Source: a virus. From it: a DNA stretch of 36,359 bases. Positions 25,099 to 31,830 of the stretch are shown here, one piece after another. A program made the translations under genes and the position numbers. The notes beneath the pieces are model-generated. The model worked only from the letters and a program-made list of their open reading frames with translations, searched no databases and was not told the origin of the DNA. Every line of letters begins with the position of its first letter. Position 1 is the first letter of the stretch. The DNA is taken from positions 1 through 36,359 of IMG/VR virus record IMGVR_UViG_3300042914_000163; one strand, written 5' to 3'.

Positions 25099-25487
25099 TT
25101 TGGGTCCGGGTATTTACGCGCTGGCAACTGCCAGTGTGGGCCATCTTTGAAGGTCTTCCAGTCGCCGCCCCATTCAACCGGAATGCCGACATCTTTGGCG
25201 GCCTGTTTCACGGTCGCGGCAAGCTGGAAATAAAGCGGCCAATCCCAGCGAACCTGACCGGCGACGAACGGCGCAATGTCAACGGCAAAACCGTGAATGT
25301 GCCGCGATTTCATCGTCTGCGACGCACCTTTTTTGACCAGTTCGCGTTGCCGCGCGACCGACCGGACGCCTTCAAGCACCTTAAAGTCAATCTTGGTGAT
25401 CTGGATAGCGCGGCGTATAACCTTTACAAGATCAGGATGGACGCCGCGTAGCAGCATTTCAGAATGCGCGCCAAGTTTATAGGCCAT
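25095..25487 (-). CDS. M15-family peptidase endolysin
   Basis: A 130-residue zinc peptidase of the VanY/L-Ala-D-Glu endopeptidase type, cutting peptidoglycan stem peptides at lysis. The signature SxHxxGxAxD is S61-R-H63-IHG66-FA68-V-D70. The catalytic Glu is likely E105 (VEWGGDW), and the last zinc ligand is H118 in DGPHWQL. It is a bare catalytic domain without a cell-wall-binding module, as in T5-type endolysins. There is no signal peptide, so release should need the holin nearby. Its ATG overlaps the stop of the upstream membrane protein (TAATG). Confidence 0.92.
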   Translation of the reverse strand: MAYKLGAHSEMLLRGVHPDLVKVIRRAIQITKIDFKVLEGVRSVARQRELVKKGASQTMKSRHIHGFAVDIAPFVAGQVRWDWPLYFQLAATVKQAAKDVGIPVEWGGDWKTFKDGPHWQLPARKYPDPK

Positions 25488-25771
25488 TATTTATGCCCTT
25501 CTTTTTCGAGCCGTGTTTCAATCCGACTGACAATCTGAAGGATACTATTCAGTCGCTCATCGGTCCTCGTCTGATTCATTTCCAAAGCCCGAATGCGCGT
25601 ATCCGATGCTGACTGCATCATCTCTAATTCTTTAATCCCCTTATGGGTAGCATCGCTACGCTCGTTCATTGATCCCCATGCAATAGCAGCAGTAATCCCC
25701 ATGGCCAACATAGTGAGTATGTTCCCAATAGATAAATCCCAACGAATATAGGGGCTATGATCTTCGCTCAT
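25487..25771 (-). CDS. Membrane protein with one helix and coiled coil
   Basis: 94 residues. After RWDLSIG a transmembrane helix (NILTMLAMGITAAIAWGSM, about 18-36) is followed by a heptad-rich helical tail (GIKELEMMQSASDTRIRALE and onward to RIETRLEKEGHK). This layout matches phage holin-accessory or hemolysin XhlA-like proteins encoded before the endolysin. It overlaps both neighbours (ATGA with the upstream gene, TAATG with the endolysin). An i-spanin role is less likely because an Rz/Rz1 pair is present downstream. Confidence 0.65.
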   Translation of the reverse strand: MSEDHSPYIRWDLSIGNILTMLAMGITAAIAWGSMNERSDATHKGIKELEMMQSASDTRIRALEMNQTRTDERLNSILQIVSRIETRLEKEGHK

Positions 25772-26100
25772 ACGATTGACCCCCAGTCTTCGTTGTTACC
25801 TATGGCGTCTATAATGCTCTGCGCAGTTACTCTTGATTCAAACCTAGCACCAGCGGCAAAAGAACTAGCGGGCGTACCTTCTTGTGCGCGAACAATAGTG
25901 AATGTGTCATCTGTTCTAGCTGTACACTTAACAATCTCATATGTACCAAGTGTAGATGCTAGAGTAGCATAGAAATGCTCTCCGGTAGAAAGCGTTGGAA
26001 ATCTTGCACCTTCGCCAGATTGCAACACTGCACCAACATCAGATGCACTAATGGCCGAAGCCAAGTAGCCGACGGCATTGTTCTTTAATTTAATCGTCAC
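25768..26100 (-). CDS. Small virion-associated protein
   Basis: 110 residues from a GTG start at 26100, with GGAG 8 bases upstream. The fold looks beta-rich: LKNNAVGYLASAISASDVGA, then EGARFPTLSTGEHFYATLAS, then DDTFTIVRAQEGTPASSFAA, and SRVTAQSIIDAI near the end. The 'fTIvRaqeGT.a..f..Ga.v..rvta' pattern is common in phage proteins linked to collars, fibres or tail tips. It sits between the neck genes and the lysis cassette. I treat it as structural, probably tail or fibre-related. Confidence 0.7.
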   Translation of the reverse strand: MTIKLKNNAVGYLASAISASDVGAVLQSGEGARFPTLSTGEHFYATLASTLGTYEIVKCTARTDDTFTIVRAQEGTPASSFAAGARFESRVTAQSIIDAIGNNEDWGSIV

Positions 26101-26105
26101 TGATC

Positions 26106-26171
26106 CTACTCCAGTAGCAGTGCATTCGTGCTGTTTATATACCCAACACTATTGGTGAGTATAACGGCCAC
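26106..26171 (-). CDS. Possible 21-residue leader peptide or remnant
   Basis: A GTG at 26171 with a good AGAGGA 4 bases upstream opens a frame of 21 codons (MAVILTNSVGYINSTNALLL and one Glu) ending 5 bases before the next GTG start. It fills most of the 80-base gap between the neck gene and the 110-residue gene. It may be a tiny translated gene that couples translation, or the decayed start of a virion protein. Evidence is only the ribosome site and the fit. Confidence 0.3.
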   Translation of the reverse strand: MAVILTNSVGYINSTNALLLE

Positions 26172-26180
26172 AGTGTCCTC

Positions 26181-26951
26181 TTATGCAAATCTAGGAAACT
26201 GCACTGCCATCATACCGCGCATATTAGCAAGATTCGCTCTAGCTCTACGTTCAGTCGTTTCGAATAGGCATTGGCGAGCGTGATACGTAGCCAACTCCCG
26301 ATCAGCCCAAACAACATTTGGTAGGACAAGAAGTTCCTGTAACGCCCGATGAATGATCGCACTTTCAAGCTCGTCAAGTACAACGCTGTCCATACCGGAA
26401 GCGTCACGCTTTGGCTTAAGCGCATAAAACATCCGAATAGTGTATGTCTTATCGTTGTCCGGTAACGGCAGCACAACGTATTTGTCAGGCGTGATCTGAC
26501 ATATTGACCTTGGCTCGGTACCATCTGCAACAATAGAGTCTGGTAACGTGAAGGTCGGCTGCTGATTAAACTGCTCAGAGTTAAACTCTGCGTTATTAAA
26601 CGCTGTGCTAGGCGTAAGACTCCAGACAACAGAAGCTGGTTGTCCGCTATAGATATCCGCCCATTGCGGATAGTTCATAAGCGCCTGCTCAAGTATGAGT
26701 TTCTCTAAGGGCATGTTGTTCACCATCGCATCGAACAAGACATGCACATCAGCATTAGTAGGTTTATTATATACGTATTCGAAGACACCCGGCTCAAGAG
26801 CAAACGTCGGCTGAACGTATCTCCACATAAGTGTGCGTTCACACAACTTTATTGCTGCGTCTCTTATGTATTCGATAATTAGCGGCTGCGGACAACCCGG
26901 AACACTAGGGCTAACTTTCGAGATAAGAGTCGTAAAGGCGCGATCAGCCAT
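26181..26951 (-). CDS. Neck/adaptor protein (tail tubular protein A-like)
   Basis: 256 residues. The opening helices (IIEYIRDAAIKLCERTLMWR) are followed by beta-rich sequence (QPTFALEPGVFEYVYNKPTN), a pattern of podovirus head-tail adaptor proteins. The C-terminus is helical (HRALQELLVLPNVVWADREL and onward), as in gatekeeper rings. It would sit below the portal and link to the nozzle. The ATG overlaps the upstream stop (TAATG), with GAGGTGAT as ribosome site. Assignment rests on architecture and order, not on a diagnostic motif. Confidence 0.68.
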   Translation of the reverse strand: MADRAFTTLISKVSPSVPGCPQPLIIEYIRDAAIKLCERTLMWRYVQPTFALEPGVFEYVYNKPTNADVHVLFDAMVNNMPLEKLILEQALMNYPQWADIYSGQPASVVWSLTPSTAFNNAEFNSEQFNQQPTFTLPDSIVADGTEPRSICQITPDKYVVLPLPDNDKTYTIRMFYALKPKRDASGMDSVVLDELESAIIHRALQELLVLPNVVWADRELATYHARQCLFETTERRARANLANMRGMMAVQFPRFA

Positions 26952-27616
26952 TAGATCACCTCGCCTATGATCTGGTCAGTCCGTGAAGGTTTCATACCAG
27001 CGGTCTTTGTGTCAGTGACGACGCGATTCTGAAGTGCCGTTCCAAGTTCACTCGTAAACAGATCGAGGAACAGTTTGGCCCGACCAGAGTTCACATGCTC
27101 ATCGTCGATAGACTCAGCCAAGAACACTGTAGCGTCTACGATGGTCGGCATGAAGCTGTCTGCAGGCGCTGTAATCGTGTCACCGATGGCGTAGTCAGAC
27201 GGCACCTTGGCATATTCAGCAACAAGAACGACGCCTGCTGTCGGGCGCGGGTAGAGAAAGAACCTCTCAGGATTCTTCACATGTCGCATGAAGTTGACCG
27301 GAGTGCCAGAAGTCTCAGTCATCCACGAGGGATTACATCGACTCATCGTCTCACGGTCAACTTCGGTGATGGCGTCTCCGTTCTTCACTTGGAAGATGTC
27401 GATCAGACGTAGGGCATCGGAAGGGAGGGACTGAACAGCGGTATCAGCAGTCGTCGGTATATCCACAATCTCCCCGAAGAGGTCGGGACGTAGGATAGAC
27501 ATCCTCTTAAGCGATTGATTAACAAAGCCTAACAGGTCCGTATCGCTGTAGCGATACGGCGCATCTACGTCCTGCAAGAGCTTGCGAACTTCGACTATGA
27601 TACCAGCAGGTGTCAC
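26951..27616 (-). CDS. Head-tail adaptor protein
   Basis: 221 residues from a GTG start (27616) with AGGAG 9 bases before it. The N-terminus IVEVRKLLQDVDAPYRYSDT, followed by LLGFVNQSLKRM, is the typical helical start of phage adaptor proteins ('yrysD.eLl..vN.alr'). A beta segment with FFLYPRPTAGVVLVAEYA and a long C-terminal helix follow. It is encoded just before another adaptor-type protein, so the two may form successive rings of the neck. It overlaps the upstream stop (TAGTG). Confidence 0.72.
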   Translation of the reverse strand: MTPAGIIVEVRKLLQDVDAPYRYSDTDLLGFVNQSLKRMSILRPDLFGEIVDIPTTADTAVQSLPSDALRLIDIFQVKNGDAITEVDRETMSRCNPSWMTETSGTPVNFMRHVKNPERFFLYPRPTAGVVLVAEYAKVPSDYAIGDTITAPADSFMPTIVDATVFLAESIDDEHVNSGRAKLFLDLFTSELGTALQNRVVTDTKTAGMKPSRTDQIIGEVI

Positions 27617-27972
27617 TACCCAAGTCTCCTAGTCGCTTCGTCGTTCAACTCTTCGTTAGTATAGACTGGTTCCTCGGGGATGTCATCTGTGTGTAGATCA
27701 ACACCCTTACGTTTCCGACCCTTACGAGTCGCGCGAGGCTGTACCGGAGCATCCGTGGTCTCAGCCTCAAGCGCCGCGACGACTTCAGCGATCTCGTCAG
27801 CCGATGGAAGCTCTTCCGAGAACTGAGCGGCTCTGACGACAAGGGCCGGAGTCAAGAACTTCTCAGGGAAGGCGATCTCCTCGGAGACTTCCTCGCACTT
27901 CGGGTTATTAGCTAGAATGGGGTCCCATTCGTAGACAACGCCATTGGCGCGATTTCTAAGCCACCGAGTCAT
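27616..27972 (-). CDS. Hypothetical protein with basic central linker
   Basis: 118 residues. The N-terminus MTRWLRNRANGVVYEWDPIL appears structured. The middle is acidic and helical (EEIAFPEKFLTPALVVRAAQ and onward), with a basic patch RATRKGRKRKG near 80-90 and an acidic tail (TDDIPEEPVYTNEELNDE). I recognise it only as a type of small phage protein next to adaptor genes. Alternating acidic and basic blocks suggest a disordered assembly factor. It overlaps both neighbours (ATGA and TAGTG). Confidence 0.6.
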   Translation of the reverse strand: MTRWLRNRANGVVYEWDPILANNPKCEEVSEEIAFPEKFLTPALVVRAAQFSEELPSADEIAEVVAALEAETTDAPVQPRATRKGRKRKGVDLHTDDIPEEPVYTNEELNDEATRRLG

Positions 27973-28145
27973 TTGCCGAGCTTCTTCAGGGTTTGCGCCA
28001 GACGAGCGCGTTTACCGGTTACGCCGGGTTTTTTAGCTGCAGCAGCTAAGTCCTTAGCAGGGATCGTCTCCCCCTTTTTCACACCCATCTGTTTACGAAG
28101 AGCGCCGGGCTTCTTGATCGCCTTCTGAATCCACTTCTCGGCCAT
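27969..28145 (-). CDS. 58-residue very basic protein
   Basis: Lys/Arg/Ala-rich: MAEKWIQKAIKKPGALRKQM, then GVKKGETIPAKDL, then GKRARLAQTLKKLGK. The opening is a recurring phage small-protein pattern ('kWIqkAikkPGaLrkqlg...G..I'), with no established function. ATG 28145 is chosen over an in-frame ATG at 28154 because AAGGGA lies 8 bases before 28145. It overlaps the upstream gene (TGATG). Probably binds nucleic acid or packs in the head. Confidence 0.68.
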   Translation of the reverse strand: MAEKWIQKAIKKPGALRKQMGVKKGETIPAKDLAAAAKKPGVTGKRARLAQTLKKLGK

Positions 28146-28318
28146 CACTTGCATCCCTTCTTCTTGGGCTTGCGAACCATGCCGCCCTTACGATACTCTT
28201 CCATATCGTCATCTTCGCAGCCGCCTTTGCCGCGCATCTTCTTGCCTTCGCCGTTCTTCTTCATCACGACGAGCATAACCGCTGGGGTTTTTGCTTTCTT
28301 TGCGGGAGCCTTAGCCAT
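28145..28318 (-). CDS. 57-residue Lys-rich protein with GGMV motif
   Basis: A short gene between two better known small proteins. Sequence features: a basic N-terminus (MAKAPAKKAKTP), a hydrophobic MLVVM, KKMRGKGGC, an acidic EDDDMEE, then YRKGGMVRKPKKKGCK. The YxxGGMV motif is shared with the 53-residue gene at 24187-24348 and the 519-residue virion protein. The start overlaps the end of the upstream gene by 8 bases and the stop overlaps the next ATG (TGATG). No family assigned. Confidence 0.65.
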   Translation of the reverse strand: MAKAPAKKAKTPAVMLVVMKKNGEGKKMRGKGGCEDDDMEEYRKGGMVRKPKKKGCK

Positions 28319-28553
28319 TACTAGGTCCTTTTCGTTTACCTGACGGTGTGACAGGCCAAGATTTTCTAGCCGGTCCAGTCTTCTTGGAAGCCATCGTACG
28401 TTTTTCCGAAGCCGTCATCTTGGCTGCAGCAGCAGCCGGACGACATGCCGGGTATCCACGTTTATCTTTTTCACCAGAACGTCCACAAGGTTTGCCGGTC
28501 TTTACATCGACCCACTTTTCACCAAACCATTTGCCGAGACCGCCCTTAGCCAC
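28311..28553 (-). CDS. Small basic protein of a conserved aquatic-phage type (80 residues)
   Basis: Starts with GTG 28553. The N-terminus MAKGGLGKWFGEKWVDVKTG, followed by KPCGRSG, and later YPACRP, MTASEKR and a basic tail match a protein type I know from many aquatic phages and some giant viruses ('kWvDi...kPCGR...YPkCrPa..a..Mt..e'). Two Cys (CGR and ACRP) may bind metal. Function is not known. It overlaps the upstream gene by 8 bases; the conserved N-terminal sequence supports the GTG start. Confidence 0.72.
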   Translation of the reverse strand: MAKGGLGKWFGEKWVDVKTGKPCGRSGEKDKRGYPACRPAAAAAKMTASEKRTMASKKTGPARKSWPVTPSGKRKGPSNG

Positions 28554-28716
28554 GTTTCACCCGATTATCTGCGCCGGACCAAGTTCCACCACGGTTCTTG
28601 TATTCCTTCGCTGCCCACGCATTTGCATATGCACTAGGATAAACTCTAAATTTCTTCTTGGCTTCGGTTTTGACGCGAGACCATAGTGCTGCATTATTTG
28701 GTTTAGATGCGACCAT
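28546..28716 (-). CDS. 56-residue basic protein with YPSAYAN motif
   Basis: ATG 28716 is chosen over an ATG at 28767, because the latter would overlap the preceding gene and the conserved part begins after 28716. Sequence: LWSRVKTEAKKKFRVYPSAY, then ANAWAAKEYKNRGGTW. 'kv.sEAk.kF.vYPSAYAN.w..keYk.rGG' is a conserved small phage protein type with no proven role. Basic and probably compact helical; possibly DNA-associated in the head. Confidence 0.72.
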   Translation of the reverse strand: MVASKPNNAALWSRVKTEAKKKFRVYPSAYANAWAAKEYKNRGGTWSGADNRVKRG

Positions 28717-28717
28717 A

Positions 28718-28972
28718 TCAGCAGTTCCATGCTCTAAGACTTTTATTGATCCGAGAATTAGGATCATTTGCCGTCTTGGCGCTAGTCAGTTTCTTCTTCA
28801 TACCCTTCATCCGAGCGCAAAACGAATCGCGACGTGGGCCACCTTCAGGCTGCGGTGCTTTCAATCCGGGCTTACCCGGATTAGCAGCATTATAGGAAGC
28901 ACGACCCTTGGCGTTCAAACCGCCTTTAGGATTCTTACCTTCCTTGCGCGTCCATGCGGGAGTCTTGGGCAT
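28718..28972 (-). CDS. 84-residue basic protein (DUF6321-like)
   Basis: Sequence blocks: AWTRKEGKNPKGGLNAKGRA, then SFCARMKGMKKKLTSAKTAN, then DPNSRINKSLRAWNC. The 'kGGLnakGR.sYn...pg..LkaP...g.rR.SFCARM.Gm' and the 'ka...nDPnSRInkSLr.WnC' ending are widespread in small phage proteins; I recall such proteins grouped as DUF6321, but this name should be checked. Two Cys. The ATG overlaps the fibre-gene stop (TAATG), with AAAGGA upstream. Function unknown. Confidence 0.72.
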   Translation of the reverse strand: MPKTPAWTRKEGKNPKGGLNAKGRASYNAANPGKPGLKAPQPEGGPRRDSFCARMKGMKKKLTSAKTANDPNSRINKSLRAWNC

Positions 28973-29850
28973 TATGCAATCCTTTCAGCAACAATAATTG
29001 CAGACGGAATAGCTGGAATAGCTGGAGGGCCAGCGGCGGCAGCCGTATGGTCAATAGTTACAGCTACGTTTTCAGGTAGCCACATAATTTCTACATACTG
29101 AGAAGCAGTAACAACGACGTAAAACACTATCTGAAAAAATGTTGTACCGCCATCTCCTGCCTTTGGTACTGTTACCTTTGTAGCAGACCGAGCCACATTC
29201 GAACCATTTAGCATCAACCACACAGTAACGTCGTGATCCGCTGAATCTGAGTTATAAAACTGCAGATTTGGGGCTACCATATAGGTTCCAGCAGTAGTAA
29301 ACGTAATTCTAGAAGAACTTGCTATAGATATACCGGCACCAGTGATCTCGTTAGTGCCAAAAAGTACTGCGGTGGCCGCAGATACGCTGCCCGTCTGGTC
29401 AGTAACATCAGAAAACATGCCGTAAGCACGACCGCCGAGATCAGCAAACGGCACCGTGGCCGAAGATGTGAACGGCGATGTGCCGTTGCCTTTGACGTAT
29501 CCGGTTAGAGTAGAAACACCAGTGCCGCCGTCGGAAACAGATAACTCTGTAATGCCACTAATCACGCCGCCAGTAATAGTAGCATTACTTGTAGAAAATG
29601 TAGTAATGCCAGTAACTTGTCCGCTAGTAATGTTGACGCCGGACATACTAAAAGTTCCGGCAATCGGAGATATTCCCCCAGAAGAAATACGTACATTATA
29701 TACGGATACAGACCCAGTGCCGATTTTAAGCGGCGTAGTCGTACCTGCTCCACTATATACAGTTTTTTCGGTTGCAGTTGGCCCACCATCAACGTGCAAA
29801 AGTTGATTATAGGTATCTTTTATCTGCGATCCGGTAAGGTTGGACGGCAT
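28972..29850 (-). CDS. Fibre or head-fibre protein with C-terminal jelly-roll-like domain
   Basis: 292 residues. The first part, SNLTGSQIKDTYNQLLHVDG, is a common start of phage fibre proteins. A Thr/Ser/Ile repeat region follows (about 50-110; units like ISGITELSVSDGGTGVSTL), resembling a triple beta-helix or shaft. The C-terminal about 150 residues (from GRAYGMFSDVTDQTGS) are beta-rich, with FTTAGTYMVAPNLQFYNSDS as in C1q/TNF-like heads. It is probably a trimeric surface fibre or head decoration binding host glycans. It lies between decoration-type genes and the basic small-protein run. Confidence 0.7.
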   Translation of the reverse strand: MPSNLTGSQIKDTYNQLLHVDGGPTATEKTVYSGAGTTTPLKIGTGSVSVYNVRISSGGISPIAGTFSMSGVNITSGQVTGITTFSTSNATITGGVISGITELSVSDGGTGVSTLTGYVKGNGTSPFTSSATVPFADLGGRAYGMFSDVTDQTGSVSAATAVLFGTNEITGAGISIASSSRITFTTAGTYMVAPNLQFYNSDSADHDVTVWLMLNGSNVARSATKVTVPKAGDGGTTFFQIVFYVVVTASQYVEIMWLPENVAVTIDHTAAAAGPPAIPAIPSAIIVAERIA

Positions 29851-29876
29851 ACTAGTCCCCTAAACAAATGGGAGAA

Positions 29877-29897
29877 GGTGGGGCCGTGGCCCCAACC
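29877..29897 (-). terminator. GC-rich hairpin after the 160-residue gene
   Basis: GGGGC (29880-29884) pairs with GCCCC (29889-29893), loop of four; GGT/ACC extends the stem past one bulged A. On the transcribed strand it follows the stop by 2 bases and is followed by TTCTCCC, so it may be a weak terminator or an mRNA-protecting hairpin. Confidence 0.5.
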
Positions 29898-29899
29898 TA

Positions 29900-30382
29900 T
29901 TATTCAAGGACGTAGTCAAAGATAACGTCGATATGCGTAGCCGTCGTTACGCTGGAACCAGTCTTGCTGACATTAATCGCCGTACCAGCATCATTAGCCG
30001 TATAAGACGCACCATCAGCAAGCACAGCCGCACCAGACCCACCAGCAGTGAGGACAGTACTCTGCGTCAAACTAGCCTGAGCGAAAGCAACGAGCTTGCG
30101 CGAATTAGTCAAAGTGCCGGTGACATCAACCGTCGTGACTGCACCAGCGGCACCGCCAATCGCAATAGCCTTACAATCGACCATACGGATAGACTTGCCA
30201 CTAACAGCCGCAACGAGTTCAACACCAGCGTTGACCTGCGCAACCGTCAGACGTTTACGAACATTCAGAACAACCCCGGTGAACCGAGGATTCGTAATGG
30301 TCGCCGTCGTCAACGTCGCTGAATCAGCCTCAAGGTTGATGGCCTTGAGTCTGGAATGTGTAACGCCATCATAGACAGACAT
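29900..30382 (-). CDS. Probable head decoration or surface protein
   Basis: 160 residues of beta-rich, Ala/Thr/Val-rich sequence (for example RFTGVVLNVRKRLTVAQVNA and GAVTTVDVTGTLTNSRKLV). The N-terminal YDGVTHSRLKAINLEADSA looks like an extended arm. A near-perfect ribosome site (AGGAGG at 30388-30393, 5 bases before the ATG) predicts high expression, as for capsid components. Followed by a GC-rich hairpin. No specific family. Confidence 0.6.
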   Translation of the reverse strand: MSVYDGVTHSRLKAINLEADSATLTTATITNPRFTGVVLNVRKRLTVAQVNAGVELVAAVSGKSIRMVDCKAIAIGGAAGAVTTVDVTGTLTNSRKLVAFAQASLTQSTVLTAGGSGAAVLADGASYTANDAGTAINVSKTGSSVTTATHIDVIFDYVLE

Positions 30383-30387
30383 TATGA

Positions 30388-30393
30388 CCTCCT
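30388..30393 (-). promoter_or_regulatory. Consensus ribosome site of the 160-residue gene
   Basis: AGGAGG, continued by TCATA to the ATG at 30382. One of the strongest such sites in the window, just downstream of the hairpin that ends the previous gene. Confidence 0.6.
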
Positions 30394-30401
30394 ATTGGAA
30401 G

Positions 30402-30421
30402 GTAGGGGCCGAAGCCCCTAC
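30402..30421 (-). terminator. Perfect 8-bp hairpin with UUCG loop after the 151-residue gene
   Basis: On the transcribed strand: GTAGGGGC, loop TTCG, GCCCCTAC, closed by C-G, the extra-stable cUUCGg tetraloop. It begins 2 bases after the stop codon and is followed by CTTCC, not a T run. More likely an mRNA-stabilising end (protecting coat and decoration mRNA) or a partial terminator than a full stop. Confidence 0.55.
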
Positions 30422-30423
30422 AA

Positions 30424-30879
30424 TCACACGTAATTTGCAGCTACGTTTGCGACGACAACAAATGCGTTAACTACGCAATCGGTCGGCACAGCCGTATTAA
30501 GCAGGAGATCAACGGTATCCGCCGAAGTCACAGCATATGGATTAGCGAGATTTTCAATATCGTAAGCCAAAGCGTTAGTCGCCGTATCATTTGCAAATAG
30601 GCCCGTCGTACCGCCGGTAAAACCTAAATCCAATGTCGCCGTTGTGTTAGTGGATTCTACAGTAGTAACCTGTAGTCCACCTGATAAGATAACAGTACCG
30701 GCAGGAAGCGGAATAACCTGAAGCGTATCAGTAGCAACAAGTGCAGTCGCACCAGCGGCAGCACGAGCAGCAATAATCTCAGCAAAGTCAAGCTTAACTT
30801 CGATTATACTGATTGGGTTATTCGCCGGGAAAGCCGCCGTACCCTGATTGAACCCGTAGGAGTCCGTATAATTAGCCAT
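30424..30879 (-). CDS. Probable head decoration protein
   Basis: 151 residues, directly after the major coat gene. The N-terminus (MANYTDSYGFNQGTAAFPAN, then NPISIIEVKLDF) is followed by Thr/Ala/Val-rich beta sequence with IIAARAAAGATALVATDTLQ and LPAGTVILSGGLQVTTVEST. AAGGAG 8 bases upstream of the ATG overlaps the end of the coat gene. Position, composition and strong ribosome site fit a capsid decoration or stabilising protein. No specific family. Confidence 0.62.
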   Translation of the reverse strand: MANYTDSYGFNQGTAAFPANNPISIIEVKLDFAEIIAARAAAGATALVATDTLQVIPLPAGTVILSGGLQVTTVESTNTTATLDLGFTGGTTGLFANDTATNALAYDIENLANPYAVTSADTVDLLLNTAVPTDCVVNAFVVVANVAANYV

Positions 30880-30891
30880 TTCTATATCTCC

Positions 30892-31818
30892 TTACGAGAA
30901 TTGGACGACTGCGGTCGAAAGCGCTTCCGGCTTAATCACCTTGTAGCCATACACCTGCAGGCCACGGATGATGTCACCGAACGTCGTCTCCGAACGAATG
31001 GTTTCCATCTCCGTCATCTGAGACGCGAAGGTGAAACCCATCTTGTGACCGGCGATGATGTTGGTCTTGCCGCTGCTGAGTTTCAGATTGTGCGACACAT
31101 AGAGCGTGAAGCGGTCAATCATGCCCAGACGGCCATTGCGAATCGGAGAAGTCGAATCGCCCGTAAGCGAAGCGTCCTTCAGTTCCGACTTCTTAATCAG
31201 ACCAGCCATGCGGGCGGGAATGACCAGATAGCGGTCCTGCTCAGGAACATTGGCTTCGTCAAGAACGGTGCCGATATCAACGATCAGGTCGATCACCGAG
31301 GTGGTGCCGCCCGAGCCGTCCTTCGTAACCGTCAGCGGCGAACCCGACGTACCGAGGTTGAACGCAGCGGACTTAGCGCCAGCCGTCGCACCCTGATTGG
31401 CCGCAGCAATATCGGGCAGCATGTCCGTGAGAACGCGCTGGTCGATCTTGATCTTCATCTGCTCGGACGCGTCTTTCGACCACATATCCATGAGCTTGAT
31501 GTCGGCCTGAACACGGTCGATGTCGTCCTCAACGCAGGCAAAGTACTCGCCCTTGTCGATGAGAAGCTGAACCTTCGGCTTGTCGGGATTTTCGACAACG
31601 AGGTTCTGGCCCTTGACGTAATCGCGGATCGTGATGTTCGGGATCGTACGGATATTGACCGTATCACCCTGACCTTTGATCTCGCCCTCATAGTTCGTGT
31701 TGGCGATAGCAGCGAGAACCGTCGCGTCGTAGAAGTTCTCGATCAGTTTGCCCGACCAAATCTCAGGGATGAAGTTCCCCGAGTAATTCGGACGGCCCGG
31801 AGAGACAGGATAAGACAT
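30892..31818 (-). CDS. Major capsid protein (HK97-fold type)
   Basis: 308 residues. Main features: an N-terminal arm (SGNFIPEIWSGKLIENFYDA), an extended loop with beta strands (GEIKGQGDTVNIRTIPNITI), a spine helix region (ASEQMKIKIDQRVLTDMLPD), then P-domain elements (DRYLVIPARMAGLIKKSELK) and a C-terminal strand-helix end with FTFASQMTEMETIRSETTFG. The arrangement matches phage coat proteins. It lies between scaffold and decoration genes, the usual order. GGAG lies 7 bases before ATG 31818. Codon use is highly biased, leaving the whole reverse frame open, as for a very strongly expressed protein. Confidence 0.85.
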   Translation of the reverse strand: MSYPVSPGRPNYSGNFIPEIWSGKLIENFYDATVLAAIANTNYEGEIKGQGDTVNIRTIPNITIRDYVKGQNLVVENPDKPKVQLLIDKGEYFACVEDDIDRVQADIKLMDMWSKDASEQMKIKIDQRVLTDMLPDIAAANQGATAGAKSAAFNLGTSGSPLTVTKDGSGGTTSVIDLIVDIGTVLDEANVPEQDRYLVIPARMAGLIKKSELKDASLTGDSTSPIRNGRLGMIDRFTLYVSHNLKLSSGKTNIIAGHKMGFTFASQMTEMETIRSETTFGDIIRGLQVYGYKVIKPEALSTAVVQFS

Positions 31819-31830
31819 TAGTTGACTCCA

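Noticed and set aside
30901-31821. 306-codon open frame on the + strand opposite the coat gene
   Set aside because: Low-complexity Arg/Asp/Val-rich product, no ribosome site, fully antisense to a confident gene; explained by codon bias of the coat gene.
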